Numbered from the stretch's first letter, positions 1 to 7,739 are shown. The stretch: DNA of 64,000 bases from an uncultured Ruminococcus sp. (GCA_902777275.1 CACYTI010000004.1:1-64000); one strand, 5' to 3'. Translations and numbers: made by a program. The notes: generated by a model not told the origin, from the letters alone.

Positions 1-9
1 GAGGGTGTA

Positions 10-110
10 CAGTTTGCAGCGACGGCACCGTTCAGTTTGCAACGACGCAACTGTTCATTCGGAGCGGCCGAGGTGTTCAGTTTGGGGCGACATATTCAGT
101 TCCGAGGTGG
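10..110. repeat. cluster of imperfect CAGTTTG-type repeats
   Basis: Four related blocks lie within 100 bases: CAGTTTGCAGCGACG at 10, CAGTTTGCAACGACG at 33, CAGTTTGGGGCGAC at 78 and a weaker CAGTTCCGAGGTGG at 97, with a diverged copy near 54. Direct repeats of this kind resemble transposase-binding sites inside the ends of IS21-type elements, but no transposase is in view, so the identity is a guess. The rest of 1-185 shows no gene. Confidence 0.4.
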
Positions 111-186
111 ATCGTCTTTTTATGATACGAATTTTTGTCTTGATTCCTTCATTCTAATGATTAATCCTTATTTATTTGAAGCGTAA

Positions 187-225
187 AAAACTCTGACTGG
201 AGTATTCCAATCAGAGTTTTTAAAT
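187..225. terminator. terminator after the NACHT gene
   Basis: AAAACTCTGACTGG (187-200) and CCAATCAGAGTTTT (207-220) pair with one mismatch around a 6-base loop and are followed by a T-rich stretch. The hairpin has A/T tracts on both sides, so it could stop transcription in either direction; it lies just beyond the stop codon of the leftward NTPase gene. Confidence 0.75.
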
Positions 226-240
226 TTTTTAGTTTTTTTA

Positions 241-2607
241 TTATTGATATGAACGCCAATCAAAATTGTTTATTATTTCTTGGCTATAGAAATAATCACT
301 CGCCAGTTTAAACTCCGATGTATTATCTGAATCACAGTGTATTTCACAAATATTATCATAAATACTAAGTGTTACATTCGCGCAGTTTTTTATCTTTATT
401 CTCTCTTGATTAGGGAGAATACATCTATAGATTCCTATTGAAGCTTTACAACCATTAACTATAATATTATGAATATTGCAATTTCGAAATATCACTCTTA
501 TCCTTTGGTTACTATCTTTTTTGAACAACTCAAGGTTTGCCACCCTGCAATTATCAAATAAAACTATACTATCAGCACATACATCGACAAATTGACAATT
601 AATTACTATTGAATCACGAAAAACAGTTTTCCCAGTAATAATTGGCGAAAATACAACTTTATTAATATCACATAAATCGAATTCCGTATTACCAATAAAT
701 TTTGTATCTTTTAAGCTGCACTCGAAGAATTTGCACTGAGAAAATTTACAATTCTTTAGTTCGGACCGATTAAAATTGTAATACTTTAAGTTTAACCTTC
801 TGCAGCAACCATCAGCAATAACGCAATCACTAAAATATCTCTCAACTAGATATCTATGACAACCTGATTCTGTACTATGTTGTCCATTAAGTTCCATTGC
901 TTTTGCAATTTTACCTAATAGATAAAAATGTTTAAAAAAATGATTACCCTCTATATTCTTATAGCTATCACGGAAGAATTTAATGAATAATATTCTTAGG
1001 ATGATTTGTGCCATTATTCCTTTTACAATAACACTGTCCTGAGTGTTTTGTGAATAATATTTATGTATATCGTTTAATACTTTTTTTATATTGTTAATAA
1101 TATTATTTCTTTTATTTGGGTCGGTTGTGATTATTTGATTAATTCTTTCTATTAAAAAATCCATTGCAATAGGATGAGGAAAAAAAGAATCAAAAGTATT
1201 GATAAGGTTTTCATAAATTGTTTCATTATTATTATTAATAAAAGGGAGTATAGAATCATAAACATATTCAGAAGCTAAATAACACATAGTGTATTCATCC
1301 GAAAATGCAAAAAAATCCCCATCAGCATTTTTGCAAACTTTAAAGAAATAACAATTAAGAAAATCGGCATTTTTATTGTCTTCGTGTTCTTGTGAATAAT
1401 AATCTTTATATAATGAATTATCACCATATATTTTTCCCGCTTCAAAGGATAGCTTTGATAAACCAATATAAAAAGAATACTCAAAGTTTTCCGAAAAAAA
1501 GTTTCCATCTCCATTGTTGTAGTTTAAATATTGCGAAGTATTGTTTAACATGGAAATAGCAAGTCTTTTTAATAAATCACGATATGCAGTTTCATATTCT
1601 AAAATCAGAGGATTCCCGCTATACTCTAATGAAAACTTTCCTTTTATAGTCTTGCTAATAAAGGATTTATAAACATCCGATAGAGTCTTTGGTAAATTGA
1701 ATCCATTATTATAATAATAATCGCCAATCACATATGAAAACAGAGGAATTTTGCATGCTTCAACAATATGCTTGTATGACTTCTTAACATAGTCGATTCT
1801 CAAGTCTTTATCAAAAACACTTGTTCTATTTAGTTCATGAAACAAGTTATCGATTTGAGAGTTGCTTAAATTCTTCATTTTTACATAATAGAATGTTGGC
1901 ACACCGATAGTATCAAACAAATCCTCAGAAAAAATCTCTTCTATCCTTTTTATGCTTGCAGGCTGTTTAATTCTGATAAAAACACGACTATTAATTACAA
2001 AACTTATGTTTTCGCTCTGTTTAATACATCTAAAAACCTTAACAAATAATATATTTATTAAATTATCATAGTTTAATTCATCAACAGAATCAATAAATAC
2101 AATTAACCTTTCAGTTTTTTCTTTTTTTATTAAATTAGATAAAACAGATACTAATGCTATTTTATCTTCTTTTATTATACCTACCAAATCATGTGCTCTA
2201 AAAAATACAGTTTTAACTCCATTGTTGCGATAATGGAGTTGCATTAATTTAGTTAGCATAGTTTTTCCTTGACCATAGCTACCAGTTATTAACAATACTT
2301 TATCCCTATTCAAGATATTCACACAGCTTTTAATGCATGATTCATTATCGCTTTTCAATGATTCCGAATAAGACGAAAGCATTATATCATAATTCCCATC
2401 GTTATGAACTTTTTGAATAGATCGTTCCATATCAAAAAGCTTAAAATGTGATTCGCCATATTTGGTTCTATCCATCCCATTAAGTTTTTCAGAAAGGATT
2501 TCTATCTTATCTTTTAACGACATCTGTTCAACATTCAAATCGCCGACGGAAATATTGTCTCCGCTAATATAGTGACCAATACGAGAAACATTATCTAGTT
2601 CTTCCAT
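241..2607 (-). CDS. NACHT-type STAND NTPase with shared N-terminal motif and pentapeptide-like C-terminus
   Basis: 788 residues. Residues 10-26 (IGHYISGDNISVGDLNV) match, without gaps, a motif present twice in the upstream membrane protein. The NTPase core has a P-loop (GSYGQGKT, about 109-116), a Walker B of NACHT type (LIVFIDSVDEL, about 168-178) and a sensor arginine (FVINSRVF, about 203-210). A helical middle follows. Residues from about 590 to 740 form repeats of the pentapeptide/beta-helix type (NFNRSELKNCKFSQCKF and similar). The start overlaps the upstream stop by 13 bases and uses an AGGAG that sits inside the upstream coding sequence. Base composition is far more AT-rich than the rest of the window, which suggests transfer. 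By family analogy it is a sensor that oligomerises on activation; a defence role is inferred, not shown. Confidence 0.82.
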   Translation of the reverse strand: MEELDNVSRIGHYISGDNISVGDLNVEQMSLKDKIEILSEKLNGMDRTKYGESHFKLFDMERSIQKVHNDGNYDIMLSSYSESLKSDNESCIKSCVNILNRDKVLLITGSYGQGKTMLTKLMQLHYRNNGVKTVFFRAHDLVGIIKEDKIALVSVLSNLIKKEKTERLIVFIDSVDELNYDNLINILFVKVFRCIKQSENISFVINSRVFIRIKQPASIKRIEEIFSEDLFDTIGVPTFYYVKMKNLSNSQIDNLFHELNRTSVFDKDLRIDYVKKSYKHIVEACKIPLFSYVIGDYYYNNGFNLPKTLSDVYKSFISKTIKGKFSLEYSGNPLILEYETAYRDLLKRLAISMLNNTSQYLNYNNGDGNFFSENFEYSFYIGLSKLSFEAGKIYGDNSLYKDYYSQEHEDNKNADFLNCYFFKVCKNADGDFFAFSDEYTMCYLASEYVYDSILPFINNNNETIYENLINTFDSFFPHPIAMDFLIERINQIITTDPNKRNNIINNIKKVLNDIHKYYSQNTQDSVIVKGIMAQIILRILFIKFFRDSYKNIEGNHFFKHFYLLGKIAKAMELNGQHSTESGCHRYLVERYFSDCVIADGCCRRLNLKYYNFNRSELKNCKFSQCKFFECSLKDTKFIGNTEFDLCDINKVVFSPIITGKTVFRDSIVINCQFVDVCADSIVLFDNCRVANLELFKKDSNQRIRVIFRNCNIHNIIVNGCKASIGIYRCILPNQERIKIKNCANVTLSIYDNICEIHCDSDNTSEFKLASDYFYSQEIINNFDWRSYQ

Positions 2608-2930
2608 ATTTTTATATCTCCTGCTTTAATGTTTTTTCCATGAATTTGATGACCAACATCGCTTCCTTCTTCTTTTTTTTCGACTGTTTCGTGTATTTCT
2701 ATACTTCCCGCTTCAATCTCTTTACCATTTATGTCATGACCGATTGTTCCTTTGCCTTCATGCTTTTTTTCTTTCTTCAGTTTACTGATTAACATAAAGG
2801 CTCCTCCAATCAAGGCCGCAATTATTGCGGCAATGCCAGCGTCTAATTTACTATTTATAAATAAGAATACTGCAGCAATTACACATAATACAATAAAAAT
2901 AATCAATAATATTTTATAAACTGTTTTCAT
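2595..2930 (-). CDS. two-helix membrane protein with duplicated 17-residue motif, putative effector
   Basis: 111 residues. Two hydrophobic helices (about 5-26 and 31-49, the second glycine/alanine rich) are followed by a charged tail carrying two copies of one motif: IGHDINGKEIEAGSIEI (63-79) and VGHQIHGKNIKAGDIKI (92-108). The same motif is at residues 10-26 of the NTPase encoded next. The genes overlap, and the ribosome site of the NTPase lies in the second motif copy, so the two should be made together. The layout (motif pair on a membrane protein, single motif on an NLR-like NTPase) mirrors fungal HET-s/NWD2 and bacterial amyloid signalling pairs. I infer a membrane-permeabilising effector; no known family is recognised. 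Confidence 0.72.
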   Translation of the reverse strand: MKTVYKILLIIFIVLCVIAAVFLFINSKLDAGIAAIIAALIGGAFMLISKLKKEKKHEGKGTIGHDINGKEIEAGSIEIHETVEKKEEGSDVGHQIHGKNIKAGDIKIWKN

Positions 2931-3010
2931 AAAATCGTCCCTCGCTTTCTATCTATTTACTATCAAAAAAATATTATTAGATAAATCCTAAGTGTGTAAA
3001 TCTTCAATCA

Positions 3011-3032
3011 TGCAAAATATGATTATTTTGCA
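3011..3032. promoter_or_regulatory. perfect inverted repeat upstream of the NACHT unit
   Basis: TGCAAAATA (3011-3019) and TATTTTGCA (3024-3032) form a perfect 9-bp inverted repeat with a 4-base centre, about 80 bases upstream of the membrane-protein start. A second inverted pair, TCATAGA and TCTATGA, lies near 3100-3125. On the minus strand TTTACA followed by a TAATAAT-like box at about 2975-3000 could be the promoter. The repeat could be an operator; no regulator is encoded nearby. Confidence 0.4.
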
Positions 3033-3289
3033 AAAATAATAGAACTCTCATATTTTCGCATACGCCCCCTTGTATTCCAATATCCTTATTTTAAGTATAT
3101 CATAGAACTATCCTATTGTCTATGAGATACATTATTTTTTCAACTGAGAATTGTGTCAAGTGCTTATTGCTAAGGATATTAATAAAAGCCTTGTAATGAA
3201 TGCTAATATGAAATCGACACAATATTTTCTTCTTAACCTTTTGCATTCAAGTTTTACCGATATTTTCAGATTGGAGTACCTCATTTTTA

Positions 3290-3318
3290 TAGACAACCTC
3301 TTAACAGTAGTGTATAAT
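3290..3318 (+). promoter_or_regulatory. promoter TAGACA-17-TATAAT
   Basis: TAGACA at 3290-3295 and TATAAT at 3313-3318 are separated by exactly 17 bases, 39 bases ahead of an ATG with a GAGGAGG ribosome site. This fixes the next gene's start at 3358 and rules out the longer upstream reading frame. Confidence 0.75.
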
Positions 3319-3357
3319 AAACATATAAAGTATGATGTGTTTACGAGGAGGAATAGT

Positions 3358-4182
3358 ATGTGCGTCTATTATGATATTACTACACCTGATAAAGCCTATG
3401 AATTTTTAACAAATCTTGGATTTACCGATCAGCAATTAGTAAATGAATTTGTGCTTGAATGTGAAAAAGACTCTAATGAATTTGCAGAGCGAAACATTGC
3501 AATACTTGATACCATTGATATTTTCAATGTGAGATTCATTGCGTTTCACGTTACGGCAAGCCTTGATAATTGTCAGGAAATAAAAGACAATGGTATCCGT
3601 GATTTACAGTATGTATTAAGTCATCAGACAAAACTAACACGAGGTTTAGAGCTAAGTGGAATAAAAATTGATATTGATAATTGTATTCTTTATATCAACG
3701 ACAATGCATATAATATAGATTACGATTATTATAGAGACCAATGGAGAAAAACTGATTTAGAGAAAATACTTGATTTCATTGCTCACAGAATCTATTATGA
3801 TTTTTGCGTTAATGGATTCTTTTTTAATGATAATGTAGCAGATTATGGTACAGATATCCACAAAAGACCTGAGTTTATTGATAAACTAATCGAACTGTCT
3901 CCTAAAGTTCGCAAATTGGATGCTTTCTGGAGAGCTAAAAGCACACCTTATAAAGTGTTTTTTTACGCTACTGTTAATCAAATACATAAATTTTCATTTG
4001 ATGATCTTCCTAACAATTTTGAACCATATTCAGAAAGTGAACTTACACACATAAAAAAATGGATGTTGCGGAATGCGATTGATCGGGCTTTCAGCAATTG
4101 CTTTGATGAAAAATATATTTATATCAGAGATAATGACTATATACCTTCTGAACAGATAATAAAGTGTGAAATAATGGAGTAA
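3358..4182 (+). CDS. hypothetical protein of the accessory region
   Basis: 274 residues, AT-rich like the NACHT genes and transcribed away from them. The start at 3358 follows GAGGAGG and a good promoter. No family is recognised with confidence. Residues near 60-85 read FNVRFIAFHVTASLDNCQEI and then NGI; the pattern F-H-x-T ... I ... GI recalls the N-terminal strand-helix of ADP-ribosyltransferase-like folds, but this is weak. There are no membrane segments or signal peptide. It lies between the NACHT unit and the tRNA-Arg scar, so it is probably cargo of the same element. Confidence 0.6.
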   Translation: MCVYYDITTPDKAYEFLTNLGFTDQQLVNEFVLECEKDSNEFAERNIAILDTIDIFNVRFIAFHVTASLDNCQEIKDNGIRDLQYVLSHQTKLTRGLELSGIKIDIDNCILYINDNAYNIDYDYYRDQWRKTDLEKILDFIAHRIYYDFCVNGFFFNDNVADYGTDIHKRPEFIDKLIELSPKVRKLDAFWRAKSTPYKVFFYATVNQIHKFSFDDLPNNFEPYSESELTHIKKWMLRNAIDRAFSNCFDEKYIYIRDNDYIPSEQIIKCEIME

Positions 4183-4315
4183 ATAGGTCAATCAAACCGT
4201 GCTGAATATTTTTCTTGCCTATGTTTTATATTTATGATAGAATACTTATATTAAATAATGGTCAGGAAATTTTATCTCAAAACTACCACCTTATGTGGCA
4301 ACTTTTTTCAAGGGT

Positions 4316-4365
4316 GTGCTAACACCTTGCTAACAGGAATACACACAACTCGTTAATGTTAGCAC
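4316..4365. repeat. inverted repeats near the element end
   Basis: GTGCTAACA (4316-4324) and TGTTAGCAC (4357-4365) are perfect inverted copies, and TTGCTAACAG lies between them at about 4328. About 100 bases further on is the tRNA-Arg 3' fragment. Short repeated sites close to an attachment core are what tyrosine-recombinase arm sites look like, though a plain hairpin is also possible. Apart from these, 4183-4465 shows no gene. Confidence 0.4.
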
Positions 4366-4465
4366 TTTTTAGATGGTAACAGACTACCTCTTTACTTGCT
4401 GAAAACCGCATTAGAATGGGAAAATCTGAGATTTGTTAAGCTTCAAAGGGAGCCTTCCGGAGGAA

Positions 4466-4510
4466 CTCCTAAGCGGAAGGCCGTGGGTTCGAATCCCGCC
4501 GAGGACGCCA
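4466..4510 (+). other. 3' fragment of tRNA-Arg(CCU), likely attachment-site scar
   Basis: CTCCTAA (4466-4472) is an anticodon loop for CCU, followed by GCGGA, a variable segment, GTGGG-TTCGAAT-CCCGC (T arm), CGAGGAC (3' acceptor strand), G and CCA. The 5' half (D arm, 5' acceptor strand expected as GTCCTCG) is absent upstream. Tyrosine recombinases often cross over in the anticodon loop and leave exactly this 3' half at the distal end of the element, which places the integrated DNA to the left, including the NACHT genes. A hairpin terminator follows, as expected behind the original tRNA. Confidence 0.8.
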
Positions 4511-4511
4511 A

Positions 4512-4555
4512 AAAAGCACTGTTTATCTCATTTTTGAGGTATACGGTGCTTTTCT
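4512..4555 (+). terminator. terminator of the former tRNA-Arg gene
   Basis: AAAGCAC and GTGCTTTT pair around an inner TATCTCA/TGAGGTA helix and are followed by CTTTTTG. It directly follows the CCA of the tRNA fragment. Confidence 0.65.
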
Positions 4556-4559
4556 TTTT

Positions 4560-4837
4560 GATGTTCGTCTTGAAACGGCAATATGAATATCGCGATGACG
4601 AAGCCGCCTGCATTTCTCCGAAGTCTGCGCCTACGGATCCGATCTCGCCCTTTTTAGGGACGGTATCTGTGTTGATCGCGCTGTCCCTAAACATGACGAC
4701 GACCTGATTCGGCGCGTAGGTTTCTTACTACAAGGCTGCCGCTGTTTATGTCTTATCCGAAACGACTGCCGCAAAAGCAGGGATAGCGGATACTGAAATC
4801 AGCGCGGCAGAAAGAATCGTGCATAAGATTTTTTCAT
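4560..4837 (-). pseudogene. broken secreted-protein N-terminus (peptidase S8 propeptide-like)
   Basis: A GGAGG precedes an ATG at 4837 followed by six A residues. Restoring one A would give a signal peptide (MKKILCTILSAALISVSA, then IPAFAA). The frame stops after VVSDKT. A different frame resumes with ETYAPNQVVVMFRDSAINTD and runs to about 4560. That second part resembles the start of subtilase-type propeptides. At least two frame lesions and the loss of everything downstream show a dead gene. Its missing 3' portion would have lain where the tRNA-Arg scar now sits. Identification as a subtilase relative is tentative. Confidence 0.5.
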
Positions 4838-4891
4838 TTTTGTCCTCCATGTTTGACAAATAATAAGCAGAAATTCCCTTAAAATTCCACT

Positions 4892-5014
4892 TTAAAACAG
4901 AAGCAGGAACATAAGTATCATCGCAGCCGCTATAAGCGTCGCGAACAGGATATGCAGAGCCTTTTTCTCCCACAGCAAGCCGATAAACTCACGGATAAAG
5001 GCGTTTGGGAAAAA
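4892..5014 (-). pseudogene. severed C-terminus of the DUF218 protein
   Basis: Directly after the TAA at 5015, and in the same frame, 40 further codons read FFPNAFIREFIGLLWEKKAL and then HILFATLIAAAMILMFLLLF before a TAA at 4892. The final hydrophobic helix and the NAFIREFIGLL segment fit the normal end of this membrane-anchored family, so the TAA at 5015 is most simply a nonsense change of a tyrosine codon. Confidence 0.7.
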
Positions 5015-6064
5015 TTAAAGCTTTGTTTTTGCAGAGAGTCCCTTTACCTTCATGCCGAGCTTCTCGGCTAAGGTGTAGCCTCGGAACACATGGTAGTTTG
5101 TGGTAGAAAAACCGATATTGCAGCTTTCAGACCCGCAGTCGCGCTCGATCACCTTTTTTGAAAAAGCCATATTCTGGTAAGTGTTGACTGATTCGTCCTC
5201 CTTGACTATCCTCTCCTCCGGAACACCGAGCTCAATAAGACAGCGCTTCATACTCTCTGCTTCGCTGATCACCTCATCGCTTCCCTGTCCGCCCGATGGG
5301 ACAAACTTAGCGTGCTTGCCGGTCTTTTCATACTGCGCCTTTTCAAAGTCAAATGCGCGCCGGATCCTGCCCCGGAGCAGAGGAGTCGGCGTTCCGTCGC
5401 GCCTGATCGCGCAGCCGAGAATAATAATATAATCCATGTCCGCCGCGGGCTTGTAGCGCGTTGAAGCGACAGCGCAGAACATAGTGGAGATAAGCATACA
5501 CTCAAAGTAGCAAAGCAAAAATGTCACCGCGATATTCACAGACAACTGTATGTAAAACAACGCCTGAGTATCAACGCTAAAGAAATCATTAGTGAGATTC
5601 ACGGCGAAAAAGCCGCCGATAAACAGCGCACCCATCAGGATCCCGAGGGTGTTTTGGACGCGAAAGCCCTCCATTTTGATCAGCCATATATTGCTGACCG
5701 CAAGGGAAAGCGCAAGCAGAATGATCGGTATATTGGTAATGATCAGAAACCTTTTTCCGCAGTTTATGAGCTGCAGCGGCAAATCGGTAAGGCTGATTTG
5801 AAGGTTTTCAAAACCCAAAAACGGATAATCAAGCATGATAACGATAAACGAAACCAGTAAAAACAGAATAATGCCGCCGATAAAGACCATTAAATAGGAG
5901 AAATCACCGTATCGAAGCTTCTCGATAAAGCTAACTGTCAGAGTTGACAGAATCAATAGAACAATCAGCAAAAAGAGAGGTATTACAAATTTTGCCGCCG
6001 CAAAGCTCTTATTGCTTAAATCAAATATCATTCCCGAGGGCAAAACAAAAAACTTATTATACAC
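5015..6064 (-). CDS. DUF218 (SanA/YdcF-like) membrane protein, C-terminally truncated by a stop codon
   Basis: 349 residues before a TAA. About five membrane helices in the first 200 residues are followed by a DUF218 domain: DYIIILGCAIRRDGTPTPLL, PSGGQGSDEVISEAESMK, then EDESVNTYQNM and FSTTNYHVFRG. Relatives act on the cell envelope (cyclic enterobacterial common antigen or vancomycin sensitivity in enterobacteria); the reaction is unknown. The frame continues for 40 residues beyond the stop with a last membrane helix. The first usable start is GTG at 6064, with TAA just upstream; an internal ATG 12 codons later is possible, and neither has a strong ribosome site, so the 5' end may also be damaged. 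Confidence 0.7.
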   Translation of the reverse strand: MYNKFFVLPSGMIFDLSNKSFAAAKFVIPLFLLIVLLILSTLTVSFIEKLRYGDFSYLMVFIGGIILFLLVSFIVIMLDYPFLGFENLQISLTDLPLQLINCGKRFLIITNIPIILLALSLAVSNIWLIKMEGFRVQNTLGILMGALFIGGFFAVNLTNDFFSVDTQALFYIQLSVNIAVTFLLCYFECMLISTMFCAVASTRYKPAADMDYIIILGCAIRRDGTPTPLLRGRIRRAFDFEKAQYEKTGKHAKFVPSGGQGSDEVISEAESMKRCLIELGVPEERIVKEDESVNTYQNMAFSKKVIERDCGSESCNIGFSTTNYHVFRGYTLAEKLGMKVKGLSAKTKL

Positions 6065-6263
6065 GATTTATTCGTTCTTTTAAATTATTTTTTTGTTTCT
6101 GACTAATACGTTTCCATTCCTTTTCTCTCACTTTTTGTAAGGTAATAACAGAGTTTTTATAGTTATCGGGATCTTTGCTTGTTTTTAACCGCATAATTAA
6201 TCTGGTATTTCCTTTTTGCTCTGATAACTCCTTTAGGATAAAAGCCGTATTCGGTTTATCTGA
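6057..6263 (-). pseudogene. C-terminal fragment of an unrecognised protein
   Basis: An open frame without a start reads SDKPNTAFILKELSEQKGNT, then RLIMRLKTSKDPDNYKNSVI and a lysine-rich end, and stops inside the start of the DUF218 gene. Codon content and charge pattern look like real protein, but the upstream half is absent and stop codons precede it. It is probably debris of a mobile element. The remainder of 6264-6392 shows no gene. Confidence 0.35.
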
Positions 6264-6392
6264 TTAAACAATATAGTCATGGCGGAACACTGCTTCTCTG
6301 ATGCTCAAAACAACATCTATAAACACATTTCCAACGTACCGGGCGCACAGCCTTTTATGTGAAATTGCCTTATTTCAATATTTATTGACCGA

Positions 6393-6421
6393 TAGACAAA
6401 CAAAAGCCGAAGTGATATAAT
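6393..6421 (+). promoter_or_regulatory. promoter TAGACA-17-TATAAT
   Basis: TAGACA at 6393-6398 and TATAAT at 6416-6421 with a 17-base spacer, 34 bases ahead of the acetyltransferase start and its AAAAGGAG ribosome site. Confidence 0.7.
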
Positions 6422-6455
6422 CTTAATAGCATAAAATCGGAAAAGGAGCAATAAA

Positions 6456-7097
6456 ATGAAAGACGGTAAAAAGCCAAATCCAAATGTGATATACCCAATC
6501 AAAGGATACGATAAAGAAATCTATATCAAACCGACAATCAATAATCCAAATATAATTGTTGGTGACTTTTCTTATATTGCCGATTCTGATTTTGAAAGCC
6601 ACGTTACACATCATTATGAATGGAACGGCGATAAACTCATTATAGGCAAGTTCTGTCAGATCGCATCAGGGGTCGAGTTTATAATGAACGGTGCAAATCA
6701 TCTTATGAATGCTATATCAACATTTCCGTTCTATACATTGGAAGGCTGGAATATGGAGCCTCCTGCAAAGGCTGATATGTCGTTAAAAGGTGATACAGTT
6801 ATAGGCAACGATGTTTGGATAGGACAGAACGCAACTATCTTACCCGGCGTTCATATCGGTGACGGTGCTGTCATCGGTGCAAACAGCGTTGTCGGGAGCG
6901 ATGTTGCTCCCTATACGATTGAAGCAGGAAATCCTGCAAAGGTGCTTCGCAAACGATTTGACGATGAAATGACTGAATTACTGCTCGAATTCAAATGGTG
7001 GGATAAAAGCATAGAAGAAATTGATTCTCTTATTCCTATTCTGACTTGCAGTGATATTGAAAAAGTAAAAATAAAAATCATGGAATTATTAGCATAA
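6456..7097 (+). CDS. Vat/CatB-type xenobiotic acetyltransferase
   Basis: 213 residues, the usual length of this hexapeptide-repeat family. The order NPNIIVGDFSYIADSDFESH, IGKFCQIASGVEFIMNGANH, FPFYTLEGW and then VIGNDVWIGQNATILPGVHI matches acetyl-CoA-dependent enzymes that inactivate streptogramin A or chloramphenicol; the histidine in MNGANH corresponds to the conserved active-site position. It should be a cytoplasmic trimer. Close relatives are also annotated without proven resistance, so the substrate is open. It has its own promoter and a Nudix-like gene 24 bases downstream. Confidence 0.85.
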   Translation: MKDGKKPNPNVIYPIKGYDKEIYIKPTINNPNIIVGDFSYIADSDFESHVTHHYEWNGDKLIIGKFCQIASGVEFIMNGANHLMNAISTFPFYTLEGWNMEPPAKADMSLKGDTVIGNDVWIGQNATILPGVHIGDGAVIGANSVVGSDVAPYTIEAGNPAKVLRKRFDDEMTELLLEFKWWDKSIEEIDSLIPILTCSDIEKVKIKIMELLA

Positions 7098-7121
7098 ATC
7101 GGGACTTATCGGAGTGTTTAT

Positions 7122-7445
7122 ATGAAAACGAAATCAGATAGCTATATTTGTAAAGACTATGATGGAAATATCTTTGTATCATGTGAGCGATTTGATGAAA
7201 TGCTACTGTCTGAAAATCCATTATTAACTCATTGTCTTGCTGTTGTAAAAATAGGTGATAATTACCTTTTGGGTTGGAATAAACGGAGAAACAGATATGA
7301 GATATTCGGAGGGTGTATCGAAAAGGGAGAAACTGCAAGAGATTGTATTATCAGAGAATGCCATGAAGAATTAGGGCTTGATTCTTTTAAAAAAAATATT
7401 ATTGACAAATGTTTTCATCTAATATATAATGTAAATAAGATATAA
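7122..7445 (+). CDS. Nudix hydrolase, C-terminally short
   Basis: 107 residues. The Nudix box is intact (GCIEKGETARDCIIRECHEE followed by LGL), giving the metal-binding glutamates for hydrolysis of a nucleoside diphosphate derivative. Typical members have 130-160 residues. Here the frame ends 25 residues after the box, shortly after a run of eight A residues, so the last strands are missing; truncation or frameshift is likely. TCGGAG precedes the ATG. It may be co-transcribed with the acetyltransferase. Confidence 0.65.
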   Translation: MKTKSDSYICKDYDGNIFVSCERFDEMLLSENPLLTHCLAVVKIGDNYLLGWNKRRNRYEIFGGCIEKGETARDCIIRECHEELGLDSFKKNIIDKCFHLIYNVNKI

Positions 7446-7511
7446 AGGGATGACAACGTGCTTCTCACAAGCGTAAACGACTACACTTGGAATTATTAAT
7501 AAATAACATTC

Positions 7512-7551
7512 AGGCACATAACCGATGGCAAACGGTTATGTGCCTTTTTTC
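7512..7551. terminator. bidirectional terminator
   Basis: AGGCACATAACCG (7512-7524) and CGGTTATGTGCCT (7533-7545) form a perfect 13-bp stem with an 8-base loop and a T6 tail on the plus strand. It lies after the Nudix gene and overlaps the end of a leftward protein remnant. Confidence 0.85.
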
Positions 7552-7739
7552 CTTACACCCATGATAATAACGCTTCTGTTGTTAGGCACGACGCCGAGTG
7601 TTTCGTGAACCTCTCCCCTGCCCTTTTCGGATTCCTTTCGGATAGCACATCGGGTGATAACCTTTCTTTTAGGTATATCTTCATTTTTGAGATTAAATAC
7701 ATTTGTTTTGACCCGGTTAACTTGAACGCAGAGCGGCAA
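7536..7739 (-). pseudogene. possible protein fragment, unrecognised
   Basis: A 67-codon leftward frame with no in-frame ATG reads IPKRKVITRCAIRKESEKGR and then GEVHETLGVVPNNRSVIIMG, ending at the terminator. The composition looks protein-like, but its 5' end overlaps the promoter of the GNAT gene and there is no ribosome site, so at best it is a remnant. No family is recognised. Confidence 0.25.

Noticed and set aside
10-110. CRISPR array at the left edge
   Set aside because: Repeats are short, imperfect and unevenly spaced, with no constant spacer length and no cas genes.
3151-3357. Upstream extension of the unknown gene at 3358
   Set aside because: A promoter (3290-3318) and a strong ribosome site lie inside the extension, and the extension has no ribosome site of its own.
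4436-4510. A functional tRNA-Arg(CCU) gene
   Set aside because: The D arm and the 5' acceptor strand are missing; only the 3' half from the anticodon loop is present.
4396-4707. Open frames across the tRNA-Arg fragment and its terminator
   Set aside because: They run through tRNA and hairpin sequence and have no ribosome site.
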